NCBI GenBank assembly: GCA_016199985.1
Contig: JACQFQ010000070.1
Coordinates: 1-64,000, forward strand
Source of the DNA: Verrucomicrobiota bacterium
GTDB lineage: Bacteria; Verrucomicrobiota; Verrucomicrobiia; Limisphaerales; UBA11320
DNA length: 64,000 bases
Direction: 5' to 3'
Positions 43,650 to 51,739 of this stretch are shown in pieces. The translations under genes were made by a program, and so were the position numbers. Position 1 is the stretch's first letter. Each line of letters starts with the position of its first letter. Under the pieces are notes generated by a model that did no database searches, was not told where the DNA came from, and was given only the letters and a program-made list of their open reading frames with translations.

Positions 43650-45470
43650 TCAGGGACTGACGAGGGCCCGGTAGAATCGCCGCGCGCCCGGCGCGGGTTG
43701 GAGATCCTTCACCTGGAGAACGCCTCGCGACTCCAGCGAATTCGTGGACACGCTCACCCAGGTCGTCAGGTCGGTGGAGAACTGGAGCACATAGGTCCGG
43801 CTCCGGCTCTCGATCAGCTGAAGCTGCGCCTGCCCGTTGTCGAAGCGCAGGATCCCTGGTGGGTCGAAGGCCGCGTTGCCCGGAGGCAGCAGGGACATGC
43901 CCCCAGCCTGAAGAGGCTCGAATCCGGGCAGCAAAGGCGTCCGTTCCTGGACCACCGCTTCCAAGGAAAAGGGATTCAGGCCGAGGAGCTGGAGGATGGT
44001 GGGCGCGACCTGGGTTGTGTTGACGGGAGTGCGACGGGTCTCGGGGCGGATCGTCGGATGCGACACCACGAGCGCGACATGCGTGTCGTCTTCGGCCCAG
44101 CCGCCGTGCTCGGCGATCCGCTTGGTCGACGTGGTGTAAATCGTCCCCGGCTTCGGAAAGACCATGATGTCGGGCGTGCGGGGATCGAGAAGCGGATCGG
44201 GCCAGTAGGCCTTCAGCGAGGCCCCATAGAGAATGTCGTCGATGTGCGCGTCGTCCTTGTTGGCCCGCAAGACCTCCACGGCCGCGTCCACCTGTGTCTG
44301 GTCCTGCAACCAGATCAGGCCGCCATCGTCGGCGGTCACTTTCAGCACCGGCGTCGCCTGACCCACAATCTTAGCCAGGTCGACGGCCTTGGGATTGTTG
44401 ACGCTCTGCACGCCCGCGATCACTACCTTCTCGGGATCCATCGGCGAATTGCCGTGCTTGCCGACCAGGATCACGTAGGTCGAGTCCGCAAGGTTGTTGG
44501 CCTGCAGCTCGGAAAGAATGCGGTCGATGGACGCGTCGGTGTGATCCAGAGCGTCGGCCACCAGAAGGCCTGGCGTTCCGATTCCGTCCAGATAGCCGCC
44601 CTGACCGGGGATCGTGACCTTCTTGCTCGTCGCCGAAAGACTCGTCGACAGCCGCTGCGCGACGCTCACCGCCTGGAAGTTCATTCCGAACAGAATCGGA
44701 ACGCCCACGCTGTTCAAGCCGGCATGGTCAAGGCCGTCGATCTGCTGCACCACCGCGTCCACCTTGAGATCGTCGTAATCCTCGGTCGCCGGAACGCTCT
44801 TTGTAATGCTGACTCCGAAGTTGTTGTTCGCGGCGATCTCCGGAGTGAACAGATCATCAACGCCCTTGCCGCTCGGCCCGTGGGCAATCTCGTAGGACAG
44901 ATGCTTCTCGCAATAGGCGGTGCGGCCGCCAGAAGCCCGCACCACTTCAAAGATCGTGTTCACCCGCAGATAATCGTGCGGATAGACCGGCGCTCCGCCT
45001 CGCTTCGGATCCCGCGGCAACTGATTCACGTTGATGCCCCCGCCGCCATTCAGGGCGGTCGAGGAGATGTCGATCGTCTCGTTGAAAACAATCGAAACAC
45101 CCGTGGGCCCGGACGTGATTCCTGGCGGCCAAAGCGAGCGATCATAGCTATCGTCATAGTAAACGCCCGTCGAAGCCGGCGAGCCGCCGGTGATCAGCGC
45201 CAGGAAAGTGGGGAAGGAGTCGGAGGGACGAACGGTCGTCGCGCTGGTGTATCTCGCGCCGCTAGCCACGAGTCGCGCCATTGCCGAGGCGGGGTGGGAA
45301 GCGATGTAGTTGGCCAGATCAAGCTCGTGTAATCCATCCACGCAGAGCATCAGCACACGCGTGGGCTGGGCAGGGACGGCAGCCCGAGTCTCCAACGAGG
45401 ACAAGGCCCATCCAAAGCAAATCAGCGATACAGCGGTGTGCCGGAAGAAAAAACGCGCCTTAAAACTCAT
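43650..45470 (-). CDS. Secreted alkaline-phosphatase-superfamily protein (type I phosphodiesterase-like)
   Basis: A 606-residue exported hydrolase. From MSFKARFFFRHTAVSLICFG there is a signal peptide ending near TRAAVPA. The metal and nucleophile region is VLMLCVDGLHELDLANYIAS (Asp) and TTVRPSDSFPTFLALITGG (Ser/Thr nucleophile position), then YYDDSYDRSLWPPG. C-terminal metal ligands are likely in HTDASIDRILSEL, VGKHGNSPMDPEKV and EHGGWAEDDTHVALVV. The last 90 residues form a separate beta-type domain ending in ARRFYRALVSP, a C-terminal pattern common in secreted verrucomicrobial proteins and possibly a sorting signal. Substrate not known. Confidence 0.85.
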   Translation of the reverse strand: MSFKARFFFRHTAVSLICFGWALSSLETRAAVPAQPTRVLMLCVDGLHELDLANYIASHPASAMARLVASGARYTSATTVRPSDSFPTFLALITGGSPASTGVYYDDSYDRSLWPPGITSGPTGVSIVFNETIDISSTALNGGGGINVNQLPRDPKRGGAPVYPHDYLRVNTIFEVVRASGGRTAYCEKHLSYEIAHGPSGKGVDDLFTPEIAANNNFGVSITKSVPATEDYDDLKVDAVVQQIDGLDHAGLNSVGVPILFGMNFQAVSVAQRLSTSLSATSKKVTIPGQGGYLDGIGTPGLLVADALDHTDASIDRILSELQANNLADSTYVILVGKHGNSPMDPEKVVIAGVQSVNNPKAVDLAKIVGQATPVLKVTADDGGLIWLQDQTQVDAAVEVLRANKDDAHIDDILYGASLKAYWPDPLLDPRTPDIMVFPKPGTIYTTSTKRIAEHGGWAEDDTHVALVVSHPTIRPETRRTPVNTTQVAPTILQLLGLNPFSLEAVVQERTPLLPGFEPLQAGGMSLLPPGNAAFDPPGILRFDNGQAQLQLIESRSRTYVLQFSTDLTTWVSVSTNSLESRGVLQVKDLQPAPGARRFYRALVSP

Positions 45471-45872
45471 AAAAACGGAGAGTAGCAGGTATCGTTCCTT
45501 ACAAGACTGTAGGACCATGAGTCTGGCCGGCGGGGGTGCGGGCTCCAAGCAGCGGCGGAGATTTGACGCATAAACGTCACAATCCATGTTCGTGGGCCGA
45601 TGCACGACTCTCAGGCCCGGGTTGGTGGCCTCCTCAAGGCAGGGAGACGCCTCTATCTGCTAAGAAACTTTGCGCCAGTGGTCAGCGAGCTAGCGTACGG
45701 ATTCCGGCGGATTATCTAACGCGTCTTGCCTGCCGTGGCCTGCGGACATTCGGATACTGCGAGTGTTCCCTGGGCGCTCCCATGGGAGGAAGGGCGAGAC
45801 TCCGCTCGGAATCTCGCCCGCCCGATCCAAAGTTATCTTGAATCGTGATCCGAAAGCGGGCGTTGTTGGTTC
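45471..45872. other. Divergent intergenic region with an inverted repeat
   Basis: This 402-base gap separates two divergent secreted-protein genes and should hold both promoters, though no convincing -35/-10 pair was found. An 8-bp inverted repeat (GGGCGAGA against TCTCGCCC) lies at 45792-45819, about 55 bases before the DUF5722 start; it could be an operator or a 5' leader hairpin. Short frames here do not look coding. Confidence 0.5.
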
Positions 45873-47501
45873 ATGTCCCTTGCTTCCTGGTCCAATTGCC
45901 TTGAATGCCGCCGAGCCGTGTTGCTCCTTCTGCTGCTGACCGCCCAAGCGAGGGTCGCGGCGCAGCCTACGTCCTTGCTGGAGGTCACAGCGACGCCGGA
46001 GACCCTCTACGTCGCCGGGGTCCTGGGTGAAGGAAAGGCGGGTCTGCTCGAGAATGAGCCGGGGCGCGGGGCCGAACCGAGACCCGTCCCGTTATCGTCT
46101 CTGAACGGTCCCTGTCAATTCGAGGTCGCGGTTCCCCGGTTCCTGGACGGACGCGACCGGATCTACTCGTCTTTCCAACTGGCGAGAACGGGAGCCGATG
46201 GCGCGTCGAGGCCCGTCGGCGCGAGGCGCTTCGCCCATGTGCTGCGTGGCATTTCGCGCAACTCGGACTCTTTCCCCGTGACGCGCAGTAAGAAGGGGCT
46301 GCAAGTCCAGATGCTCGACGACGCGCTTGAGCTGGGCGTTCGGCACGCGGCGCTGAACCTGAACTTCAGCCAACTGGTTCAACGGGAGCGCCAACCCGCC
46401 AGCGAGACCTGGACCCTTGGGAACCGATCCTTCGCGTTCGACGCCGGGTACGTTGCGGCGATGGATCGTCAAATCAAGACGCTCAGCGAGGCCGGAGCGA
46501 CCGTGAGCCTGATTCTGCTGGCCTATGAGAGCGGGGACCCGGCGCTGAACAAGCTCCTCCTGCATCCGCGATACGACCGCGCCGGCCCCAATCATCTTGG
46601 AGCCTTCAACACCGTCACACACGAGGGCGCCGAACGGTTCATCGCAACGATCGAGTTTCTCGCGCATCGATACTGCGCCAGCAACTATCCCCACGGACGC
46701 GTCGCCAATTTCATCCTAGGCAACGAGGTGAACTCCCATTGGTTTTGGAGCAATCGCGGGCGATGCTCCATGGAGGAATTCGCGAACGACTATCTGGACG
46801 CGCTCCGCCTGGCTTCCACAGCGGTGCGCAAGGCGTCCAGCTCGGCTCGGGTTTATGTTTCCCTCGAACATCACTGGAACATCCGCTACCCGGGAGGCGA
46901 CGCCCAACAGGCCTTCGCGGGACGACCGTTTCTGGACTACATCCACGCGCGATCCGTCGAGGAGGGCGACTTCGAATGGCATATCGCGTTTCATCCCTAT
47001 CCGGAGAACCTGTTCGAATGCCGCGCCTGGAACGATCGCAGCGCGACCCGATCCGACGACACGCCGCGAATCACCTTCAAGAACATCGACCTGCTGACCG
47101 CTCAACTCGCGCGATCAGAGTGGCGATACGATCCACCGCCCAACGAGAGCTACTCGCGTCGCGCGCGAAGAGTCATTCTTTCCGAGCAGGGATTCCATTG
47201 CGCCAACGATCCGGAGGGGGAACTTCGACAAGCCGCCGCCTACGCCTATGCGTATCGAAGAATCGCCCGAGACCCGGGGATCGACGCCTTCATCCTTCAC
47301 CGACATGTCGACCATGCGCATGAGGGAGGCCTCAATCTGGGGCTTTGGACCCATAAGCCCGGCTCCGTTGCGGATCCCGACCGACGGCGTCGGATGTACG
47401 AGGTGTTCCAGAAGGCGGACCACCCCGACTGGGAGGCGGCGTTTTCGTTCGCGCTTCCGGTGATTGGCATCCAGTCGTGGAAGGAAATCGAAACCCCCTG
47501 A
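45873..47501 (+). CDS. DUF5722 secreted protein, predicted glycoside-hydrolase-like TIM barrel
   Basis: A 542-residue protein whose N-terminal hydrophobic stretch (RRAVLLLLLLTAQARVAAQP) is a probable signal peptide. Residues 25-130 look beta-rich; the rest resembles the DUF5722 family (DDALELGVRHAALNLNFSQL). Two Glu positions match the clan GH-A layout: Glu285 in FILGNEVNSHWFW (acid/base position, Asn-Glu) and Glu438 in VILSEQGFHCAND (nucleophile position), 153 residues apart. These suggest a retaining glycosidase, but no activity is known for the family. It stands alone, divergent from the phosphatase gene. Confidence 0.78.
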   Translation: MSLASWSNCLECRRAVLLLLLLTAQARVAAQPTSLLEVTATPETLYVAGVLGEGKAGLLENEPGRGAEPRPVPLSSLNGPCQFEVAVPRFLDGRDRIYSSFQLARTGADGASRPVGARRFAHVLRGISRNSDSFPVTRSKKGLQVQMLDDALELGVRHAALNLNFSQLVQRERQPASETWTLGNRSFAFDAGYVAAMDRQIKTLSEAGATVSLILLAYESGDPALNKLLLHPRYDRAGPNHLGAFNTVTHEGAERFIATIEFLAHRYCASNYPHGRVANFILGNEVNSHWFWSNRGRCSMEEFANDYLDALRLASTAVRKASSSARVYVSLEHHWNIRYPGGDAQQAFAGRPFLDYIHARSVEEGDFEWHIAFHPYPENLFECRAWNDRSATRSDDTPRITFKNIDLLTAQLARSEWRYDPPPNESYSRRARRVILSEQGFHCANDPEGELRQAAAYAYAYRRIARDPGIDAFILHRHVDHAHEGGLNLGLWTHKPGSVADPDRRRRMYEVFQKADHPDWEAAFSFALPVIGIQSWKEIETP

Positions 47502-47686
47502 CTTCAACCCAGCCCGGGAGCGTCGAAACGCTCACGCTGCCGCACAAGGGGGACCTCGACCTCGAACCGAAACGAGCCGCTGTGTTGTGTCCCAAAACAG
47601 AACGAGATTTCATAGATATCCTCAGCTCCCTCCCTCACCCTCCACAGCCGACCGATCCGAGGCCGGATCCTGCCTGAAGTTGGGCC

Positions 47687-47720
47687 TATAAACAAAAGCC
47701 CCCCCAAACAGGGGGGGGCT
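47687..47720 (-). terminator. Minus-strand intrinsic terminator with no protein gene behind it
   Basis: AGCCCCCCC at 47697-47705 and GGGGGGGCT at 47712-47720 form a 9-bp stem with a 6-base loop. On the minus strand it is followed by TTTGTTTATAGG, a good U-tract; on the plus strand there is none. No minus-strand protein gene lies between here and the divergent aminotransferase. Confidence 0.75.
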
Positions 47721-47885
47721 CCGAGTATAAGAGTTGTTGTAGCCTGGTAACGCGAACAAGATAGACCACCTCGAGGGGGTTCACAATGGGGCGACACTAC
47801 GGGCCGCCAGACCGGGGATCCCCTGATTCTCAGGCCTTCGGCCTGAAAACCAGGGCAACTCCAACGGAGGCAGAGTTGGGGACGG
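47697..47885 (-). ncRNA. Putative structured small RNA (unclassified)
   Basis: Inferred from the orphan terminator plus pairing. On the minus strand GAGTTG followed by CCTGGT (about 47857-47870) is complementary to ACCAGG and CAACTC (about 47731-47747), closing a domain of about 110 bases. Inside are CAGGCC/GGCCTG (47831-47845), GGGGATCCCC (47814-47823), GGCG/CGCC around 47790-47808 and CCTCGAGG (47768-47775). Size and layout recall 6S-like RNAs, but no conserved 6S, SRP, tmRNA or RNase P sequence motif was recognised. The 5' end is not defined; transcription would start before about 48000. Confidence 0.35.
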
Positions 47886-48007
47886 AATGATGAGAGGGGG
47901 GAGGGAGTCCAGATTGGCGTGGGCGCCTGAAGGAGAAGGAAGAAGGATCCAGTCTTCGAAATGGAAACGCTTTGCCTCGCTTTGCGTGACGGGTCAGGGT
48001 GTTCGGC

Positions 48008-49216
48008 ATGGCATTGCGGTCCGATCCTGATTCTGAAAAACCGGGTCTGGGACCGAGCGCGCGACTCCAAGGGGTGCAATCCCCGATCATCCCCGTCGTG
48101 GCCCGGCTCATTCGCGAGAATCCAGGGACATTGTCCCTGGGACAGGGCGTCGTTTCGTATGGTCCCCCGCCAACGGCGATTGAAGCGCTGCTGCGGGGAA
48201 TGTCCGATCCGGAGAATCACAAGTATCGGCCGGTTGGCGGATTGCCGGATCTCATCGAGGCTTTCGCCCAAAAGCTGGATTTGGAAAACGGGATCGCGAA
48301 GTCGGACGACCGCGCGCTGATGGTCACGGCCGGGAGCAACCTGGGATTCACGAACGCGCTGTTGGCGATCGCGGACCCTGGCGACGAGGTGATCCTCCAA
48401 ACGCCCTACTACTTCAACCACGAGATGGCGATCACGATGGCGTCATGCCGCCCGGTCCTTGTCCCCACCGACGCGCGCTACCAACTCGACCTCGACGGCA
48501 TCCGAAAAGCCATCACGCCACGGACCCGCGCCGTGGTCACGATCTCTCCCAACAATCCCACGGGCGCGGTTTACCCCTCCTCGGACCTGAAGAAAGTCAA
48601 CCAGCTCTGCGCGGAAGCGGGAGTGTTCCACATCCATGATGAGGCGTACGAGCATTTTGTTTACAACGGCGCCTCGCACTATTCCCCTGCGTCGGATCCG
48701 AGCAGCGCACCGCACACGGTTTCGCTCTTTTCGATGTCAAAGGGATTCGGTTTCGCGAGCTGGCGGATCGGGTTTCTTCTGGCGCCGCGTTCGCTCACCG
48801 ATGCGCTGATGAAGATCCAGGACACGCTGCTGATCTGCGCGCCCGTGGCGTCCCAGTTCGCGGCTCTCGGAGCGCTGGAGGCCGGCCGATCCTGGCCGAA
48901 CCGCCACGCCCCCACCGTCCTGGCAGCCCGCGCCGCGGTCAGGTCGGGACTCTCCAAGATCGCGGACTGCTGCGATGTTCCCGTCGCCGACGGGGCGTTC
49001 TACTACCTCATCCGCGTCCACTCCCCGCGCGGTCCGCTGGATGTCGCCACGGAGCTTGTTCGGCGCTTCGGCGTCGCGGTGGTGCCGGGAACGGCGTTCG
49101 GCGCGCCGGGGTGCTGCCTCCGCGTGAGCTATGGCGCTCTCACCGCGGAAACGGCCGAAGGCGCGATGGAGCGGCTCGTCACGGGGCTCAGAGCCCTGAC
49201 GCGCGCTTCGGGCTGA
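48008..49216 (+). CDS. Pyridoxal-phosphate-dependent aminotransferase, class I/II
   Basis: A 402-residue fold-type I aminotransferase. Landmarks in order: SLGQGVVSYGPPPTAIEALL, AGSNLGFTNALLAIADPGDE, ISPNNPTGAVYP (the substrate carboxylate/PLP region), HDEAYEHFVYNG with the PLP-binding Asp and Tyr, and FSMSKGFGFASWRIGF with the Schiff-base Lys. ATG at 48008 (MALRSDPDSE) is preferred over GTG at 47999. It resembles aspartate/aromatic aminotransferases (the YFNHEMAI segment recalls methionine-type enzymes), but the amino acid substrate cannot be fixed. Confidence 0.9.
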   Translation: MALRSDPDSEKPGLGPSARLQGVQSPIIPVVARLIRENPGTLSLGQGVVSYGPPPTAIEALLRGMSDPENHKYRPVGGLPDLIEAFAQKLDLENGIAKSDDRALMVTAGSNLGFTNALLAIADPGDEVILQTPYYFNHEMAITMASCRPVLVPTDARYQLDLDGIRKAITPRTRAVVTISPNNPTGAVYPSSDLKKVNQLCAEAGVFHIHDEAYEHFVYNGASHYSPASDPSSAPHTVSLFSMSKGFGFASWRIGFLLAPRSLTDALMKIQDTLLICAPVASQFAALGALEAGRSWPNRHAPTVLAARAAVRSGLSKIADCCDVPVADGAFYYLIRVHSPRGPLDVATELVRRFGVAVVPGTAFGAPGCCLRVSYGALTAETAEGAMERLVTGLRALTRASG

Positions 49217-49265
49217 TTCGGAATTTCCCGATGGAGTTTCGCCGCTGTTCCGGCATCTTAATGCC

Positions 49266-50222
49266 ATGGCAAACATCATTCGTCGACCCGCCTGGTTCAT
49301 TCCGGATCGCGACATCACGCCAGAGTCCGCCTATCGTAATCGACGCCGATTCCTCGCCCAGCTCGGCTTGGGCGCCGCGTTCCTCCCTTTCCTCCCCTCG
49401 GCAACCCGCGCCGCCGACGCCGCCGCATCCGCGCGCAAGGGCTATCCCTACACACGAAACAACGCCTTCAATCCCGCCGTCCGGCTGACGGACGAGAGCG
49501 TCGTCACCTCCTACAACAACTTCTACGAGTTCTCGCTGGACAAGGAATCGGTTCGTTTGCTCACCGGCAAATTCATCACCTCTCCGTGGCCGATTGAGGT
49601 GAAGGGGCTTTGCGACTACCCCATGAAGATCGATGTCGATGAGCTCGTGTCGCAGATGCCGATGGAGGAGCGCGTGTATCGTCTTCGATGCGTCGAGGCT
49701 TGGTCGATGGTGGTGCCGTGGACGGGCTTTCCGCTTTCCAAGCTGATCGAGAAAGCCAAGCCCAAGGCCGAAGCGAAGTTCATCCGATTCGAAACCGCGA
49801 ACCGTCCGGATCAATTCCCGGGCTACTCCAACCCGCGCACCGCGGGATACCCCTGGCCGTACTTCGAGGCCCTGCGCATGGACGAGGCCATGAACCCGCT
49901 GACTCTTCTCGCGACGGGCATCTACGGCAAGACGCTCCCCAAGCAAAATGGAGCGCCCGCGCGGCTCGTTGTGCCTTGGAAGTACGGATACAAGAGCATC
50001 AAATCGGTGGTGAAGATCGAATTCGTCGCGACCCAGCCCAAGACTTTTTGGGAAACTCTGGGGCCGGATGAGTATCCCTTCGAAAGCAACGTGAACCCGC
50101 GAGTGCCCCATCCGCGATGGTCGCAAGCCACCGAGCGGATCGTCGACACGGGCGACCGAATCCGGACGCAGCTCTACAACGGCTACGGCGAGTATGTAGC
50201 CAAGCTCTACCCCGGCGCCTAG
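49266..50222 (+). CDS. msrP: Protein-methionine-sulfoxide reductase catalytic subunit MsrP (YedY)
   Basis: Periplasmic molybdopterin enzyme that repairs oxidised methionines in exported proteins. The 318-residue precursor has a Tat signal (YRNRRRFLAQLGLGAAFLPF). The mature domain shows GLCDYPMKIDVDELVSQMP, the Mo-coordinating Cys in VYRLRCVEAWSMVVPWTG, and VPWKYGYKSIKSVVKIEF. The usual membrane haem partner MsrQ is not adjacent, so electrons must come from a gene elsewhere or another quinol donor. Confidence 0.94.
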   Translation: MANIIRRPAWFIPDRDITPESAYRNRRRFLAQLGLGAAFLPFLPSATRAADAAASARKGYPYTRNNAFNPAVRLTDESVVTSYNNFYEFSLDKESVRLLTGKFITSPWPIEVKGLCDYPMKIDVDELVSQMPMEERVYRLRCVEAWSMVVPWTGFPLSKLIEKAKPKAEAKFIRFETANRPDQFPGYSNPRTAGYPWPYFEALRMDEAMNPLTLLATGIYGKTLPKQNGAPARLVVPWKYGYKSIKSVVKIEFVATQPKTFWETLGPDEYPFESNVNPRVPHPRWSQATERIVDTGDRIRTQLYNGYGEYVAKLYPGA

Positions 50223-50268
50223 CTCCCAGCCACGCGTCCCCGGAACCCCTCCTGAAGGAAGAAACGCA

Positions 50269-51723
50269 ATGTCGATCCCTGTATTGAACGTCGGTCAGAT
50301 GCGAGAGTGGGAAGAATCCACCTGGAAGGCGGGGCGGTCGAAGACGGAGGTGATCCGTCGCGTGGGCCATCTCGTCGCCGAGCGCGCGCACAAGATGCTC
50401 AAGCGCGGCGAGTCCGTCGTCGCCTTCCACGGCAGCGGCAACAACGGGCAGGACGCCCTCCAGGCCTGTCGGCTCTTCATCGAGCACGAGGTGCATCGGA
50501 TCGAGGCGATACACCCCGCGCAGGCGCTGAAGGAGTTCGAGTCGGCGCTGGCGCTCAAGCCCTCATTGATCCTCGACGGGATTTTTGGAACGGGACTGAA
50601 CCGCGCTTTGAACGAAGGCTTTCAAAAGCTGATTCACGCGATCAACCAGAGCGGCGTGCCAATCCTTGCGGTGGACTTGCCGTCCGGGCTGAACGGGGAC
50701 ACTGGGGAGCCTTGGGGCGCTGCGGTGAAGGCGCAGGTCACGCTCACGCTGGGAGCGCCGAAGCGCGGCCTGCTGTCGACCCAGGCCTGGCCTTACGTTG
50801 GCCGACTGGAAGTCGCGCCCCATATCGGATTGATCGATTGTCCGCACTCGTCCGACATGATGTGGGGGCAGGCCTCCGACTTCCGATGGTTCCCTCCCGT
50901 GCGTCCGGTTGACGGCCACAAAGGAACTTTCGGACGCCTCGGAATCATCGCGGGAAGCCTCGGCTATCACGGCGCCGCGATCCTGGCGGCGCGCGGCGCC
51001 CAACGAGCTCAAACCGGCCTCATCACTCTCCACGCGGCTCCTGAGGTATTCCAACCCATCGCAGCGCAATTGCAGTCGGTCATGGTCCGTCCCAGCGTCG
51101 CGCAGGGCCCGGATCCATCCGACTACACCTGCCTCCTCGTCGGCCCGGGAATGGCGGGCGAGGGCGTCGCGCAGGCGGCTCGCGGATGGCTCGAGAAGCT
51201 CTGGTTGCAGGCTCCAATCCCCATGGTCGCCGACGCGTCGGCGCTCGATCTCCTGCCGCCCTCAACGGCTCCCGCGCCAGGGCTGCGAGCCATCACCCCC
51301 CATCCCGGAGAAGCGGCGCGGATGCTCGGAGTGAAGCCCCACGCGATTCAAGACTCGCGCGCGGAGTCCCTGCGCTCGCTGTCAAAAAAGTTCGGAGACT
51401 GCTGGGTCGTGCTGAAGGGCTGCCAGACGCTGATCGGAAGAAGCGACGGGCCTGTCTTCATCAATCCCTCGGGCAACCCAGGGCTTGCCCAGGGCGGGAG
51501 CGGCGATCTTCTGGCGGGCTGGCTGGCGGGACTGCTCGCTCAGCCTTTGTTGCAATCCGACCCTCACAAGACCCTCCGTTACGGGGTCTGGCGTCATGGC
51601 TTTCTTGCGGACGAGCTGGAGCGCGAGCGTCCGCACTGGACCATCGAGGATCTCTCGGCGTTTCAGGTTTTTCCCGAGAAGCACGTCGAGAATCGGCCGA
51701 ACATCCTTCCCGAGGTGGACTAG
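50269..51723 (+). CDS. nnr: Bifunctional NAD(P)H-hydrate epimerase/dehydratase
   Basis: Repairs hydrated NAD(P)H. The N-terminal YjeF_N epimerase part (about 1-210) has VVAFHGSGNNGQDALQACRL, where the usual GNNGGDG loop is altered to GNNGQDA, and LAVDLPSGLNGDTGEPWG. The C-terminal dehydratase part (about 225-484) has HKGTFGRLGIIAGSLGYHGA, ITPHPGEAARMLG and NPGLAQGGSGDLLAGWLAGL, the catalytic and nucleotide-binding signature. A good Shine-Dalgarno (GAAGGAAG) precedes the ATG by 6-7 bases. The epimerase loop change may weaken that activity. Confidence 0.92.
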   Translation: MSIPVLNVGQMREWEESTWKAGRSKTEVIRRVGHLVAERAHKMLKRGESVVAFHGSGNNGQDALQACRLFIEHEVHRIEAIHPAQALKEFESALALKPSLILDGIFGTGLNRALNEGFQKLIHAINQSGVPILAVDLPSGLNGDTGEPWGAAVKAQVTLTLGAPKRGLLSTQAWPYVGRLEVAPHIGLIDCPHSSDMMWGQASDFRWFPPVRPVDGHKGTFGRLGIIAGSLGYHGAAILAARGAQRAQTGLITLHAAPEVFQPIAAQLQSVMVRPSVAQGPDPSDYTCLLVGPGMAGEGVAQAARGWLEKLWLQAPIPMVADASALDLLPPSTAPAPGLRAITPHPGEAARMLGVKPHAIQDSRAESLRSLSKKFGDCWVVLKGCQTLIGRSDGPVFINPSGNPGLAQGGSGDLLAGWLAGLLAQPLLQSDPHKTLRYGVWRHGFLADELERERPHWTIEDLSAFQVFPEKHVENRPNILPEVD

Positions 51724-51739
51724 ATTCCCTCCGCGCCCC

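Larger units (their letters stand above)
47502..48007. other. Gene-free 506-base region holding a predicted RNA unit
   Basis: No protein gene is apparent between the DUF5722 stop and the aminotransferase start. The left part (47502-47690) shows nothing recognisable. The right part holds a minus-strand terminator and several complementary segments, described in their own entries. Segments just before the aminotransferase (47881-47950) are purine-rich. Confidence 0.6.

Noticed and set aside
45536..45841. Possible 101-residue gene before DUF5722
   Set aside because: No export signal, domain, or ribosome-binding site; composition follows the intergenic DNA.
47697..47885. Assignment as 6S, SRP, tmRNA or RNase P RNA
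   Set aside because: None of the conserved motifs of those RNAs was found on either strand, so the RNA is left unclassified.
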